A stretch of 64,000 nucleotides of DNA, taken from the NCBI RefSeq assembly GCF_003332885.2, contig NZ_QOWJ01000007.1, forward strand, positions 124,001 to 188,000, read 5' to 3'. Below are positions 43,719-51,443 of the stretch, one piece after another (the stretch's first letter is position 1; every line of letters begins with the position of its first letter). This DNA is from Paracnuella aquatica. Its GTDB lineage: Bacteria > Bacteroidota > Bacteroidia > Chitinophagales > Chitinophagaceae. A program made the position numbers and the translations under genes. Under the pieces are notes generated by a model that saw nothing but the letters and a program-made list of their open reading frames with translations, had not been told where the DNA came from and did not search any database.

Positions 43719-45716
43719 ATGAGATTGATTTTACTGTTGTTTGTAATGGTGCTGCTCCAGGCAAAGCTGCAGGCCCAGGCCTGCAACAACCCGGGGCAAA
43801 CACCCAGCACAGCTTTCCCGGTGTGTGGCACTTCTGTTTTTTCGCAGGCCACTGTGCCCCTGTGTGCCGGCCGCACAATGCCTTCACCATCTTGCCCCGG
43901 CGAGGGCCTGGCCGATGTCAATCCTTATTATTACAAATTCACCTGCTTTGAATCAGGCACGTTGGGCTTTTCCATAAAACCCCGCACCAACAGCGATGAT
44001 TACGATTGGGAAGTGTATGATATTACCGACCGCGACCCCAACGATATTTATACCGATGGGGCAATGAAAATTGCCTCCAACTGGAGCGGCGAAGGTGGCG
44101 AAACAGGCGCCGGTCCCAACGGCCGTAGCCTGCATATTTGTTCGGGCTTTGGTAAATCGGTGTGGAGCTCGATGCCCCAATTGCAAAAGGGGCACAACTA
44201 CCTGATCATGATCTCGCATTTTACCCAATCGCAAAGCGGCTACGATCTGGAGTTTAAAGGCGGTACTGCAGTGATCACCGATCCCGACCCGCCGTCAATG
44301 GAAGCAGCCGAAGCGCATTGTAGTGCTCAAACCATCAGGCTGCGCCTCAACAAAAAACTGCTGTGCAGTTCGCTGGCATCCAATGGGTCTGATTTTGTGA
44401 TCATGCCCGGCAACCATGTTATCACCGGTGCATCATCGCCTTTTTGCAACAATGGCTTTGATACTGACTCCATCGACATCAGGCTGCAAAGCCCGCTGGA
44501 CCCCGGTAATTACGAGTTGCACATCAAAAAAGGAACGGACAACAATACGCTGCTCGATTATTGCGGCACAGCCATCGCCGATGGTCAATCGCTTTCGTTT
44601 AAAGTGGAGCCTGCATTGCCTACACAGCTCGATAGCATTGCGCCGGTAGGTTGCAGTCCCAGCCAGTTGCAACTGGTATTTAAAAAACCTGTTTTTTGCA
44701 ATACTATTGCGCCAAACGGCTCTGATTTTACCATCGTTGGGCCGTACCCTGTACGGATCACTGGTGCTGCAGGCAATTGCGTCGGTGGTGTTTCCAAAAT
44801 CATTACCCTTACGCTTTCGGCACCCATGCAAGATGCCGGCGATTTCAGGGTGGTGCTGAGCCGCAATGCAGGTGGCGGCACCATTGTAGATGAATGCGGT
44901 TTTGAAATACCGGAAGGCTCTGTTGGTTTTAGTGTAGCCGACACCGTTAGTGCCGCATTTACCCACACCATTCAATACGATTGCGAAGTAGACAATATTC
45001 AATTTACACACGCAGGTGGCCGCGGCATTACTAGTTGGGACTGGAACCTGGATGATGGCCAGCGAAGCACGATACAAAACCCGGTGGGCCGATACGATAT
45101 TTTCGATACCAAAAACATAGGCCTCAAAGTAACCAATGGCGTGTGCAGCGATAGCGTTGGGGTGGCAATTGCGCTGGCAAATGCACTAACGGCCGACTTT
45201 ATGATGCAGTTTGCCGAGGAATGTCCCAACGAGCCGGTGCAATTTTCGAGCACCGCTAATGGTCGTGGCCTGGTGCACCATTGGGATTTTGGCGATGGCG
45301 CCACATCCACCGAGGCATCGCCGGTGCACCGGTTTGCTGCACCGCTGCGTACCCGCAATTATGAAGTAAAGTACACCGTAGTCGACAGCTTTGGTTGTAC
45401 TAAAACGGCCACCAAGCCCATTTCCATTTACAGCAGTTGCACCATTCATGTACCCACCGCATTTACGCCAGATGGTGACGGTCGCAACGATATTTTCCGG
45501 CCGTTGAACGTGGTAAAAGTGGATGCGTATGAGTTTGTGGTGTACAACCGCTGGGGCCAGGAAGTGTTCCGTTCGAAAGACGCCCGCAAGGGTTGGAACG
45601 GCACCATTGCCAACATACCGCAGGGCACCGGCACTTATGTGTGGATGATGCGCTACCGCGAACAAAACAGTTGGCGAATGGTAGAACGCAAGGGCAGTTT
45701 TGTGCTGCTCCGTTAA
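43719..45716 (+). CDS. Secreted PKD-domain protein with T9SS type B (CHU_C) sorting domain
   Basis: A 665-residue exported protein. The signal peptide (MRLILLLFVMVLLQAKLQAQ) is followed by a Cys-containing beta domain (FKFTCFESGTLGFSIKP), two Ig-like segments (about 200-400), two PKD domains (ITSWDWNLDDGQRST and VHHWDFGDGATSTEASPVHRF) and the gliding-motility-type C-terminal domain (VPTAFTPDGDGRNDIFRPLN, FVVYNRWGQEVFRSKD, GTYVWMMRYRE). Type B signals use T9SS with a SprF/PorP-like partner. The ATG at 43719 precedes a clean signal peptide. Family B words begin 4 nt after the stop codon. Confidence 0.9.
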   Translation: MRLILLLFVMVLLQAKLQAQACNNPGQTPSTAFPVCGTSVFSQATVPLCAGRTMPSPSCPGEGLADVNPYYYKFTCFESGTLGFSIKPRTNSDDYDWEVYDITDRDPNDIYTDGAMKIASNWSGEGGETGAGPNGRSLHICSGFGKSVWSSMPQLQKGHNYLIMISHFTQSQSGYDLEFKGGTAVITDPDPPSMEAAEAHCSAQTIRLRLNKKLLCSSLASNGSDFVIMPGNHVITGASSPFCNNGFDTDSIDIRLQSPLDPGNYELHIKKGTDNNTLLDYCGTAIADGQSLSFKVEPALPTQLDSIAPVGCSPSQLQLVFKKPVFCNTIAPNGSDFTIVGPYPVRITGAAGNCVGGVSKIITLTLSAPMQDAGDFRVVLSRNAGGGTIVDECGFEIPEGSVGFSVADTVSAAFTHTIQYDCEVDNIQFTHAGGRGITSWDWNLDDGQRSTIQNPVGRYDIFDTKNIGLKVTNGVCSDSVGVAIALANALTADFMMQFAEECPNEPVQFSSTANGRGLVHHWDFGDGATSTEASPVHRFAAPLRTRNYEVKYTVVDSFGCTKTATKPISIYSSCTIHVPTAFTPDGDGRNDIFRPLNVVKVDAYEFVVYNRWGQEVFRSKDARKGWNGTIANIPQGTGTYVWMMRYREQNSWRMVERKGSFVLLR

Positions 45717-45720
45717 CCAG

Positions 45721-45949
45721 GAACCAGTGATTTGTATGATTGGGAAAGATTGAAATGATTAACGTATCATAGCGACCAAACCGTGTTGTAACGCAGCACG
45801 GTTTTTTCATTTGTTATTGTCCGCAGGTTTATTGCTGCGGCAACTGTATCGGCCTTATTAATTTTGCGTGTATTTTTTTCAGTAAACTGAAGGGTACTTG
45901 CACTGGAGTATCCTTTTAATCATTTCCCAATCATACAAATCACTGGTTC
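45721..45949. repeat. Family B inverted repeat spanning stop-to-start gap before pdxJ
   Basis: The left arm 45721-45747 (GAACCAGTGATTTGTATG, then ATTGGGAAA) begins 4 nt after a stop codon. The right arm 45923-45949 is its perfect 27-bp complement and ends at the base before the pdxJ ATG. The same words occur at 59147 and 59281-59325 around rsmE. Confidence 0.93.
45859..45866 (+). promoter_or_regulatory. Possible pdxJ promoter -7 box
   Basis: TAATTTTG matches TAnnTTTG and lies 83 nt before the ATG, inside the loop of the family B repeat; the right arm would therefore form the pdxJ 5' UTR. Confidence 0.45.
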
Positions 45950-46666
45950 ATGAAACTCAGCGTCAATATCAATAAACTTGCTACACTGCGCAACAGCCGT
46001 GGCGGCAACAATCCCGATGTAGTAAAAGCCGCCGTTGATGCGCAGCGTTTTGGTGCGGATGGTATTACGGTACATCCACGTCCTGATGAACGCCATATCC
46101 GCTACAGCGATGTGCGGGAAATAAAAAACATCATTACCACCGAATTCAATATTGAAGGCAACTCGCAGGAGCAAAAATTTGTGGACCTCGTGCTGGAAGT
46201 GCAGCCCCACCAGGTAACGTTGGTGCCCGATGCACTGGGCCAGATTACCTCCAACCACGGTTGGGACACGGTGCGCCATAAAGATTACCTGAAAGAGATC
46301 ATTGCCGTTTTTCAAAAAGTGGGCATCCGCGTTTCCATTTTTGTCGATCCCCTGGTGGAAATGGTGGAAGGCGCAACCGAAACCGGCACCGACCGCATAG
46401 AGTTGTATACCGAAGCTTATGCACATGGCTTTGCTGCTGGCAACCGGGAGGCGGCCATTGCGCCGTATGTAGCTGCTGCCAAAAGGGCTACCGAACTGGG
46501 CCTTGGCCTGAATGCCGGCCACGACCTGGACCTCCATAACCTGAAATATTTTGCGCAGCAAATTCCTACGCTTGACGAGGTAAGCATCGGGCATGCACTC
46601 ATCTGCGATGCCATTTACCTAGGTTTTGAAAATACCATCCAATTGTACAAGCGGCAGTTGCAGTAG
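45950..46666 (+). CDS. pdxJ: Pyridoxine 5'-phosphate synthase
   Basis: A 238-residue TIM-barrel enzyme that condenses 3-amino-2-oxopropyl phosphate with deoxyxylulose 5-phosphate to make vitamin B6. Diagnostic stretches are SVNINKLATLRNSRGGNNPD, GADGITVHPRPDERHIR, TEFNIEGN, VTLVPDALGQITSNHGWD and LNAGHDLDLHNLKYF. Length and start are standard. The base before the ATG is the last base of a 27-bp repeat arm. Confidence 0.97.
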   Translation: MKLSVNINKLATLRNSRGGNNPDVVKAAVDAQRFGADGITVHPRPDERHIRYSDVREIKNIITTEFNIEGNSQEQKFVDLVLEVQPHQVTLVPDALGQITSNHGWDTVRHKDYLKEIIAVFQKVGIRVSIFVDPLVEMVEGATETGTDRIELYTEAYAHGFAAGNREAAIAPYVAAAKRATELGLGLNAGHDLDLHNLKYFAQQIPTLDEVSIGHALICDAIYLGFENTIQLYKRQLQ

Positions 46667-46831
46667 TGTAGGTTTTGTAAGTAAATCAACCGCTGCTGTT
46701 TGTTGGAGCCCGCTTGGTATTTAGGTGCTGAGCATGTTTTGGTCATTGCAGGTAATGCAATACCATTCTGCTTTTTGCCGCCCGTGGTATGTTATTTGTT
46801 CCCGCATTGCTACAACAAATAACCCCCTTAT

Positions 46832-47932
46832 ATGAGCGCTAAGACAAACCAACGCGAAAACACAGTTACGGAAGAGCGGGAATTGTATGACAATGCCTGG
46901 GTGGTGGCACCCGGTATCTGGCGACTGAAAGATCTTTTTGTCAATATGTACATCATCCAGCATCAGGATACGCTGGACTGGGTGCTGGTGGATGCGGGCC
47001 TGAAAACCTCGGCCGATAAAATCCGCAAACTGGCTGCGCATGTTATTGGTAGCAACATCAGGCCGGCAGCCATCATCATGACCCATGCGCATTTCGATCA
47101 TCGTGGTGCGCTGGAGGAGCTGGCTGCAGAGTGGCAGGTGCCGGTGTATGCACACCACCAGGAGCGGCCTTACCTCACTGGTGCCGCATCGTACCCGCCA
47201 CCCGACCCCGCTGTGGGCGGCGGCGCCATGGCGGTGCTTTCGTTTGCTTATCCCAAATACCCCATCGATATTTCGGAGTACTTATATGAGCTGCCACTGG
47301 ATGGCTCCATTCCAAAACTGCCCGGATGGAAATGGATCCATACACCCGGGCACACGCCTGGGCACATTAGCCTTTGGCGCGAACGGGATGGCGTGCTCAT
47401 TGCTGGCGATGCTTGTGTAACAACGGTGCAGGAATCGCTCATTTCTGTGGTAACCCAAGCCAAATTCATGAGCGGCCCACCCAAATATTTCACGCCTGAT
47501 TGGGGCGCAGCAGCCCGCTCGGTGCGGGAACTGGCCGCCCTGCAGCCTTCGGTGATTGCCACCGGCCACGGCCAAAGTATGTATGGCCCCGAAGCCAGTA
47601 AGGCGCTTACTAAATTATCAAAAGACTTTTGGCAGCGCGGCATACCAGCTACCGGCCGGTATGTGAAGGAGGCTGCTTTGTTTGATACAGATGGCGTGCC
47701 CTCGTTTATTCCCAAACCCAAAGGCATCATGCTCAAACGCATCCTCACGGCGGCAGCGATCATGGCGGTAGGTTATGTAATTTTAAAACAAAGCAAACAT
47801 GCACCTGGACTCATGGGTAAGGTACGCCGTGGTATTGGTAAACAAATCATGGGCAGTTCGTGGGTAGCGTTGGGTGCTGCAGCACCGGCTTCTTCTACGG
47901 CACCTAGTATTCCGTTGATACCGGCTATTTAA
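46832..47932 (+). CDS. MBL-fold metallo-hydrolase with C-terminal membrane segment
   Basis: A 366-residue metallo-beta-lactamase superfamily hydrolase. The metal motif THAHFDHRG (H85, H87, D89, H90), later HTPGHTPGHISLW and LIAGDACV, and ATGHGQSM provide the binuclear metal site. Unlike most relatives it extends past the catalytic domain (after about residue 295) with a hydrophobic helix (ILTAAAIMAVGYVIL), a basic stretch KVRRGIGKQ and an Ala/Ser/Pro tail, suggesting membrane attachment. No N-terminal signal is seen. The substrate cannot be predicted. Confidence 0.87.
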   Translation: MSAKTNQRENTVTEERELYDNAWVVAPGIWRLKDLFVNMYIIQHQDTLDWVLVDAGLKTSADKIRKLAAHVIGSNIRPAAIIMTHAHFDHRGALEELAAEWQVPVYAHHQERPYLTGAASYPPPDPAVGGGAMAVLSFAYPKYPIDISEYLYELPLDGSIPKLPGWKWIHTPGHTPGHISLWRERDGVLIAGDACVTTVQESLISVVTQAKFMSGPPKYFTPDWGAAARSVRELAALQPSVIATGHGQSMYGPEASKALTKLSKDFWQRGIPATGRYVKEAALFDTDGVPSFIPKPKGIMLKRILTAAAIMAVGYVILKQSKHAPGLMGKVRRGIGKQIMGSSWVALGAAAPASSTAPSIPLIPAI

Positions 47933-48396
47933 GGTCAATTTTTACAAGTGTCTTTTTAAAAGCACGGCTCTTGATTTTGCTTTTTCTTTTTGCTGCTACA
48001 AAAAAGTATGCATGAAATTAAACACAACATGGTGCTGGAGCTATTGCCTGAGTGGTTTTGGTAAAGTGCTATAGATAGCTAATGTTCTTAATGCACTCTT
48101 GTTAAACTGAGCTAATTCATAAAAAAAGGCAACAGGACTTCCTGTTGCCTTTTTTATGGTTATACAATTACCCGGCTAATTTTTCAGTTTACATTGGTTG
48201 CAATCATCATTGGCATAAGTGTGGACAAGCGTTCTGCTTTTTCCTATTCTTTCGCAAGGCTTCGGTAGTACGCCCTCCCGGCAAGGTTTTGTTGCGCAAT
48301 CAAACGGATGCAAGAAGGAATGTTCCTTTTAAGCCGCTTAATGATTCGATGTGCGATCAACTAGAATGAAACAACCGGTAAAATTGATTATGCCAT
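47933..48396. other. Intergenic region with one terminator
   Basis: 464 nt between convergent genes. Apart from the hairpin at 48121-48154 no supported gene or repeat is seen; a 74-codon frame at 48145 starts inside the hairpin and looks spurious. Confidence 0.5.
48121..48154. terminator. Bidirectional terminator
   Basis: Stem GGCAACAGG / CCTGTTGCC with loop ACTT, flanked by A6 and T6. Confidence 0.92.
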
Positions 48397-49575
48397 TTAG
48401 TTGATGCGTTCAATGATGCCGGCAATGCCTTGCCCACCGCCTACACAGGCAGTAACCATCCCGTACTTTTTATCGAGTCGTTTCATATCGCTCAACAACT
48501 GGATGGTAAGTTTGGCGCCGGTACAACCCAATGGGTGACCGAGTGCAATGGCACCACCATTGATGTTTACTTTTTCGGGGTCCAGCGCCGCTTCGCGAAT
48601 TACTGCCAGTGCCTGCGATGCAAATGCTTCGTTCAGTTCCACCAGGTCAATGTCGCCCAGGTTTTTACCGGCTTGAGCCAACGCTTTAGGTATTGCGGCC
48701 ACCGGCCCAATGCCCATGATGCGTGGATGCACACCTGCCGACACGCAGCTAACCAGGCGGCCAATGGGCTTGATGCCCAGTTTGGTGACCATACGTTCGC
48801 TCATCACCAACACAAAAGCGGCGCCATCGGAGGTTTGCGATGAGTTACCGGCCGTAACCACGCCGCCCTGCGCAAAAGCAGGCTTCAACTTTGCCAACGC
48901 CTCCATTGAGGTATCGGCACGTGGACCTTCATCGGTATCCACCACATAATTTCGTTTTTGCTTTTTGCCCCGCTCATCGAGGTATACTTCCTCAACATTG
49001 ATGGGCAAAATGCCTTCCTTAAAATAGCCATTTTGGATTGCATTCAATGCCTTTTGATGAGAGTTGTAGGCAAATATATCCTGGTCTTCACGGCTTACTT
49101 TAAAATCCTTGGCAACGGCTTCGGCAGTAAGCCCCATGCTGAGGTAATAATCCGGTTCATCTTTGGCGATGGAATAAGCAGGCACTGTTTTCCACCCTGC
49201 GGTGGGCACCATGCTCATGCTTTCGGTGCCGCCGGCAATGATGACATCGGCCATGCCCATGCGAATTTTTGCCGTGGCAATAGCAATAGTTTCCAGCCCC
49301 GATGCACAATACCGGTTCACCGTCATGCCCGGCACTTCGTGGCCCAAGGCACGGGCGGCAATGATGCGCCCCACCTGCAGCCCTTGTTCCGCCTCGGGCA
49401 CAGCGTTGCCCACAATTACGTCATCCACATCCTTATTTTCCAGGCCGGGCACCGATTGCATCAGGCCTTTGATCACTTCAATGGCCAGATCATCGGGCCT
49501 AAAAAAACGCAACCCGCCACGTTTGGCCTTGCCTACCGCAGTGCGGTATCCCGCCACTATATAAGCTTCCTGCAT
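48397..49575 (-). CDS. Acetyl-CoA C-acyltransferase (thiolase)
   Basis: A 392-residue thiolase. The acyl-accepting Cys90 is in [13 protein letters not shown], the catalytic His at about 347 in [15 protein letters not shown], and the second Cys at about 377 in TACVGGGQG. The overall pattern fits FadA-like 3-ketoacyl-CoA thiolases of beta-oxidation; a biosynthetic acetoacetyl-CoA role cannot be excluded. The ATG at 49575 ([17 protein letters not shown]) is preferred to one 24 nt upstream. No hydratase/dehydrogenase partner lies beside it. Confidence 0.93.
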   Translation of the reverse strand: MQEAYIVAGYRTAVGKAKRGGLRFFRPDDLAIEVIKGLMQSVPGLENKDVDDVIVGNAVPEAEQGLQVGRIIAARALGHEVPGMTVNRYCASGLETIAIATAKIRMGMADVIIAGGTESMSMVPTAGWKTVPAYSIAKDEPDYYLSMGLTAEAVAKDFKVSREDQDIFAYNSHQKALNAIQNGYFKEGILPINVEEVYLDERGKKQKRNYVVDTDEGPRADTSMEALAKLKPAFAQGGVVTAGNSSQTSDGAAFVLVMSERMVTKLGIKPIGRLVSCVSAGVHPRIMGIGPVAAIPKALAQAGKNLGDIDLVELNEAFASQALAVIREAALDPEKVNINGGAIALGHPLGCTGAKLTIQLLSDMKRLDKKYGMVTACVGGGQGIAGIIERIN

Positions 49576-49629
49576 ATGGTCAGAAATTTTGTAAAACATG
49601 AATTTAGGAAAAATAGTTAGTTATGCAAC

Positions 49630-49857
49630 CAATTGGAATATCGAACCTAAAGCCAAGGAGCAAATGGACTACGAAGTGAAACGATGAATTATTAATTATG
49701 GATTATAAATTTTTGGGGCGCCTCCAAATTCATAACGCATAATTCATCATTCCTAATTTTCCTTCATCATTCTACATTCCTTGTTCCTTGTTCGATATTC
49801 TCCATCCAACTTCTCCTGTTCCTTGTTCGTCTGTTCATCTGTTCTACATTCCTACAC
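49630..49857. repeat. Family A/H composite palindrome between thiolase and pyrD
   Basis: The degenerate left arm (about 49636-49680) contains GGAATATCGAACC. The AT-rich core has GATGAATTATTAATTATGG and its inverted AATTCATAACGCATAATTC. The right arm has CATTCCTTGTTCCTTGTTCG, then GTTCCTTGTTCGTCTG. Its end lies directly at the pyrD -7 box. The layout equals that at 62.72-62.95 kb. Confidence 0.8.
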
Positions 49858-49865
49858 TATCTTCG
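49858..49865 (+). promoter_or_regulatory. Possible pyrD promoter -7 box
   Basis: TATCTTCG (one mismatch to TAnnTTTG) 9 nt before the pyrD ATG, abutting the family A repeat. Confidence 0.4.
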
Positions 49866-49874
49866 TCCTCCAAT

Positions 49875-50942
49875 ATGTATCCCCTTATTCGCCGCCTTTT
49901 TTTTCGGCTCGATCCAGAGAAAGCACACAATGTAGCCATGCAAACCCTGAAAACGGCCTGTGCTGTACCGGGTGGTTTTGCCACGGTAAAATCGCTGTAT
50001 GCGCCGCCGCAGCAAGGCTTGCCGCAACAGGTGTTCGGACTTTCCTTCCGCAACCCGGTGGGACTTGGCGCCGGTTTCGACAAAAATGCGGCCTACCTCA
50101 CTGAACTGGATGCGCTGGGTTTTGGTTTTGTGGAAATTGGCACCGTAACGCCGAAGCCACAAAGCGGCAATGAGCAGCCCAGGCTTTTTCGACTGGTGCA
50201 GGATGAGGCGCTGATCAACCGCATGGGTTTTAATAATGATGGTGTGGATGTGGTGGTGCAACGGTTAAAAGCATGGCGTGCCAAACACCGCAATTCGGAT
50301 CATCCGTTATTGGTAGGGGGCAATATTGGTAAAAACAAAGTGACGCCCAATGAAGATGCATGGAAAGACTATGAAACTTGTTTTAATGCATTGCATCCGT
50401 ATGTAGATTTCTTCGTGGTGAACGTTTCATCGCCTAATACACCGGGCCTGCGCGAATTGCAGGAACGCGATGCGCTGCATAAGATACTAACGCATTTGCA
50501 AGGCATCAATAAAACCCTGGCGCAGCCGCGGCCCATTTTACTAAAAATTGCTCCCGATCTTACCCGCAGCCAGATTGATGATGTGATAGCGTTGGCGCTG
50601 GAAATAAAACTCGACGGGCTTGTGGCAACAAACACCACCATCAGCCGCAAGGGACTGAAAACATCGCAGCGATCAATTGAGCAGATCGGTGCTGGTGGCC
50701 TCAGCGGTGCACCCTTACGGGAACGGGCAACCGAAGTAGTGCAATACCTGTGCAGCAGGCTGCAGGGGCAAATCCCGGTGATTGCCAGCGGTGGCATTTT
50801 TACCGCTGCCGATGCGGCCGAAAAACTCGGCGCTGGCGCGGCTCTTTGCGAGGTGTGGACCGGTTTTATTTACAAAGGCCCTTCTATTGCGAAAGACATT
50901 TGCACTGGCCTGCAGCCAAAAAAGATTTCGGCTCAATCGTAA
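49875..50942 (+). CDS. pyrD: Dihydroorotate dehydrogenase (quinone)
   Basis: A class 2, membrane-associated FMN enzyme of 355 residues that oxidises dihydroorotate and passes electrons to menaquinone. It has the N-terminal membrane-interaction helix (MYPLIRRLFFRLDPEKAHNVAM), FRNPVGLGAGFDKNAAYL, GFVEIGTVTPKPQSGN, the active-site Ser in VNVSSPNTPGLRELQ and the FMN phosphate region GGLSGAPL...ASGGIFTAADA. The ATG at 49875 is the family start; the longer frame reads through repeat DNA. Confidence 0.95.
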   Translation: MYPLIRRLFFRLDPEKAHNVAMQTLKTACAVPGGFATVKSLYAPPQQGLPQQVFGLSFRNPVGLGAGFDKNAAYLTELDALGFGFVEIGTVTPKPQSGNEQPRLFRLVQDEALINRMGFNNDGVDVVVQRLKAWRAKHRNSDHPLLVGGNIGKNKVTPNEDAWKDYETCFNALHPYVDFFVVNVSSPNTPGLRELQERDALHKILTHLQGINKTLAQPRPILLKIAPDLTRSQIDDVIALALEIKLDGLVATNTTISRKGLKTSQRSIEQIGAGGLSGAPLRERATEVVQYLCSRLQGQIPVIASGGIFTAADAAEKLGAGAALCEVWTGFIYKGPSIAKDICTGLQPKKISAQS

Positions 50943-50973
50943 TATCGAAGTGCTGAAGTTGAGTTACATGTTT

Positions 50974-51041
50974 GAAGATCGTCGGAAGACCGAAGAGCAA
51001 TGCATTTTGTTCCTGTCTTCGGACTTCCGACTTCCGTCTTC
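50974..51041. repeat. Family I inverted repeat between pyrD and a coiled-coil gene
   Basis: The left arm 50974-50996 contains GTCGGAAGACCGAAGA. The right arm 51016-51041 is TCTTCGGACTTCCGAC followed by TTCCGTCTTC. Fifteen of 16 core bases pair. It is followed on the plus strand by TTTTTTT, so it probably terminates pyrD. Confidence 0.85.
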
Positions 51042-51050
51042 CAACTTTTT

Positions 51051-51347
51051 TTACTGACTTAGAAATGCAATCACTTTATCCAGTTCGCGGATATAGCCAT
51101 TGATGGTTTTTTCGAATTGCTTTTTTTCGTTTTCGGGCAACTCGCCGGCGGCGTATTTTAAAATGGCAATGCGCTGCTCCAACTGAAACACCAGCTCCAG
51201 GTGCGATTTTTCGGCCGACTGGCAGGCGTCCAGTTCTTTTTGCAGCCGCTCATTTTCCTTCTTCAAACGGGCCTGCTGGCGCACCAGTAGTTGCACTTTT
51301 TCGGTTAAGGAGCCCAGTTGTTGTTCCAGCGCAGGGGTCAAAAGCAA
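51051..51347 (-). CDS. Small coiled-coil protein, unknown function
   Basis: A 98-residue, almost wholly helical protein with heptad character (LEQQLGSLTEKVQLLVRQQARLKKENERLQKELDAC) and a C-terminal helix KQFEKTINGYIRELDKVIAFLSQ. It follows pheT on the same strand. In many Bacteroidota a similar short coiled-coil gene sits between pheT and zapA and may be a division-related protein; here zapA is 37 kb away. Only TTG codons are available as starts (51347 used). It has no signal peptide. Confidence 0.75.
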   Translation of the reverse strand: MLLTPALEQQLGSLTEKVQLLVRQQARLKKENERLQKELDACQSAEKSHLELVFQLEQRIAILKYAAGELPENEKKQFEKTINGYIRELDKVIAFLSQ

Positions 51348-51377
51348 TGATTTTGATGGTTTGAAAAGGGGGAATTA

Positions 51378-51436
51378 TTGATTATTCATTATTAATTATT
51401 GGTGCTTGTTTGTTGCGTTTAATAATGAATAATCAA
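51378..51436. repeat. Family H perfect inverted repeat after pheT
   Basis: TTGATTATTCATTATTAA at 51378-51395 and its exact complement at 51419-51436, loop 23 nt. On the minus strand it starts 8 nt after the pheT stop codon. Related AT words form the core of the family A elements at 49.7 and 62.8 kb. Confidence 0.9.
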
Positions 51437-51443
51437 TCATCCC

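Noticed and set aside
48008-48064. 18-residue open frame MHEIKHNMVLELLPEWFW
   Set aside because: Too short to support; a resemblance to the start of some transposases is not enough.
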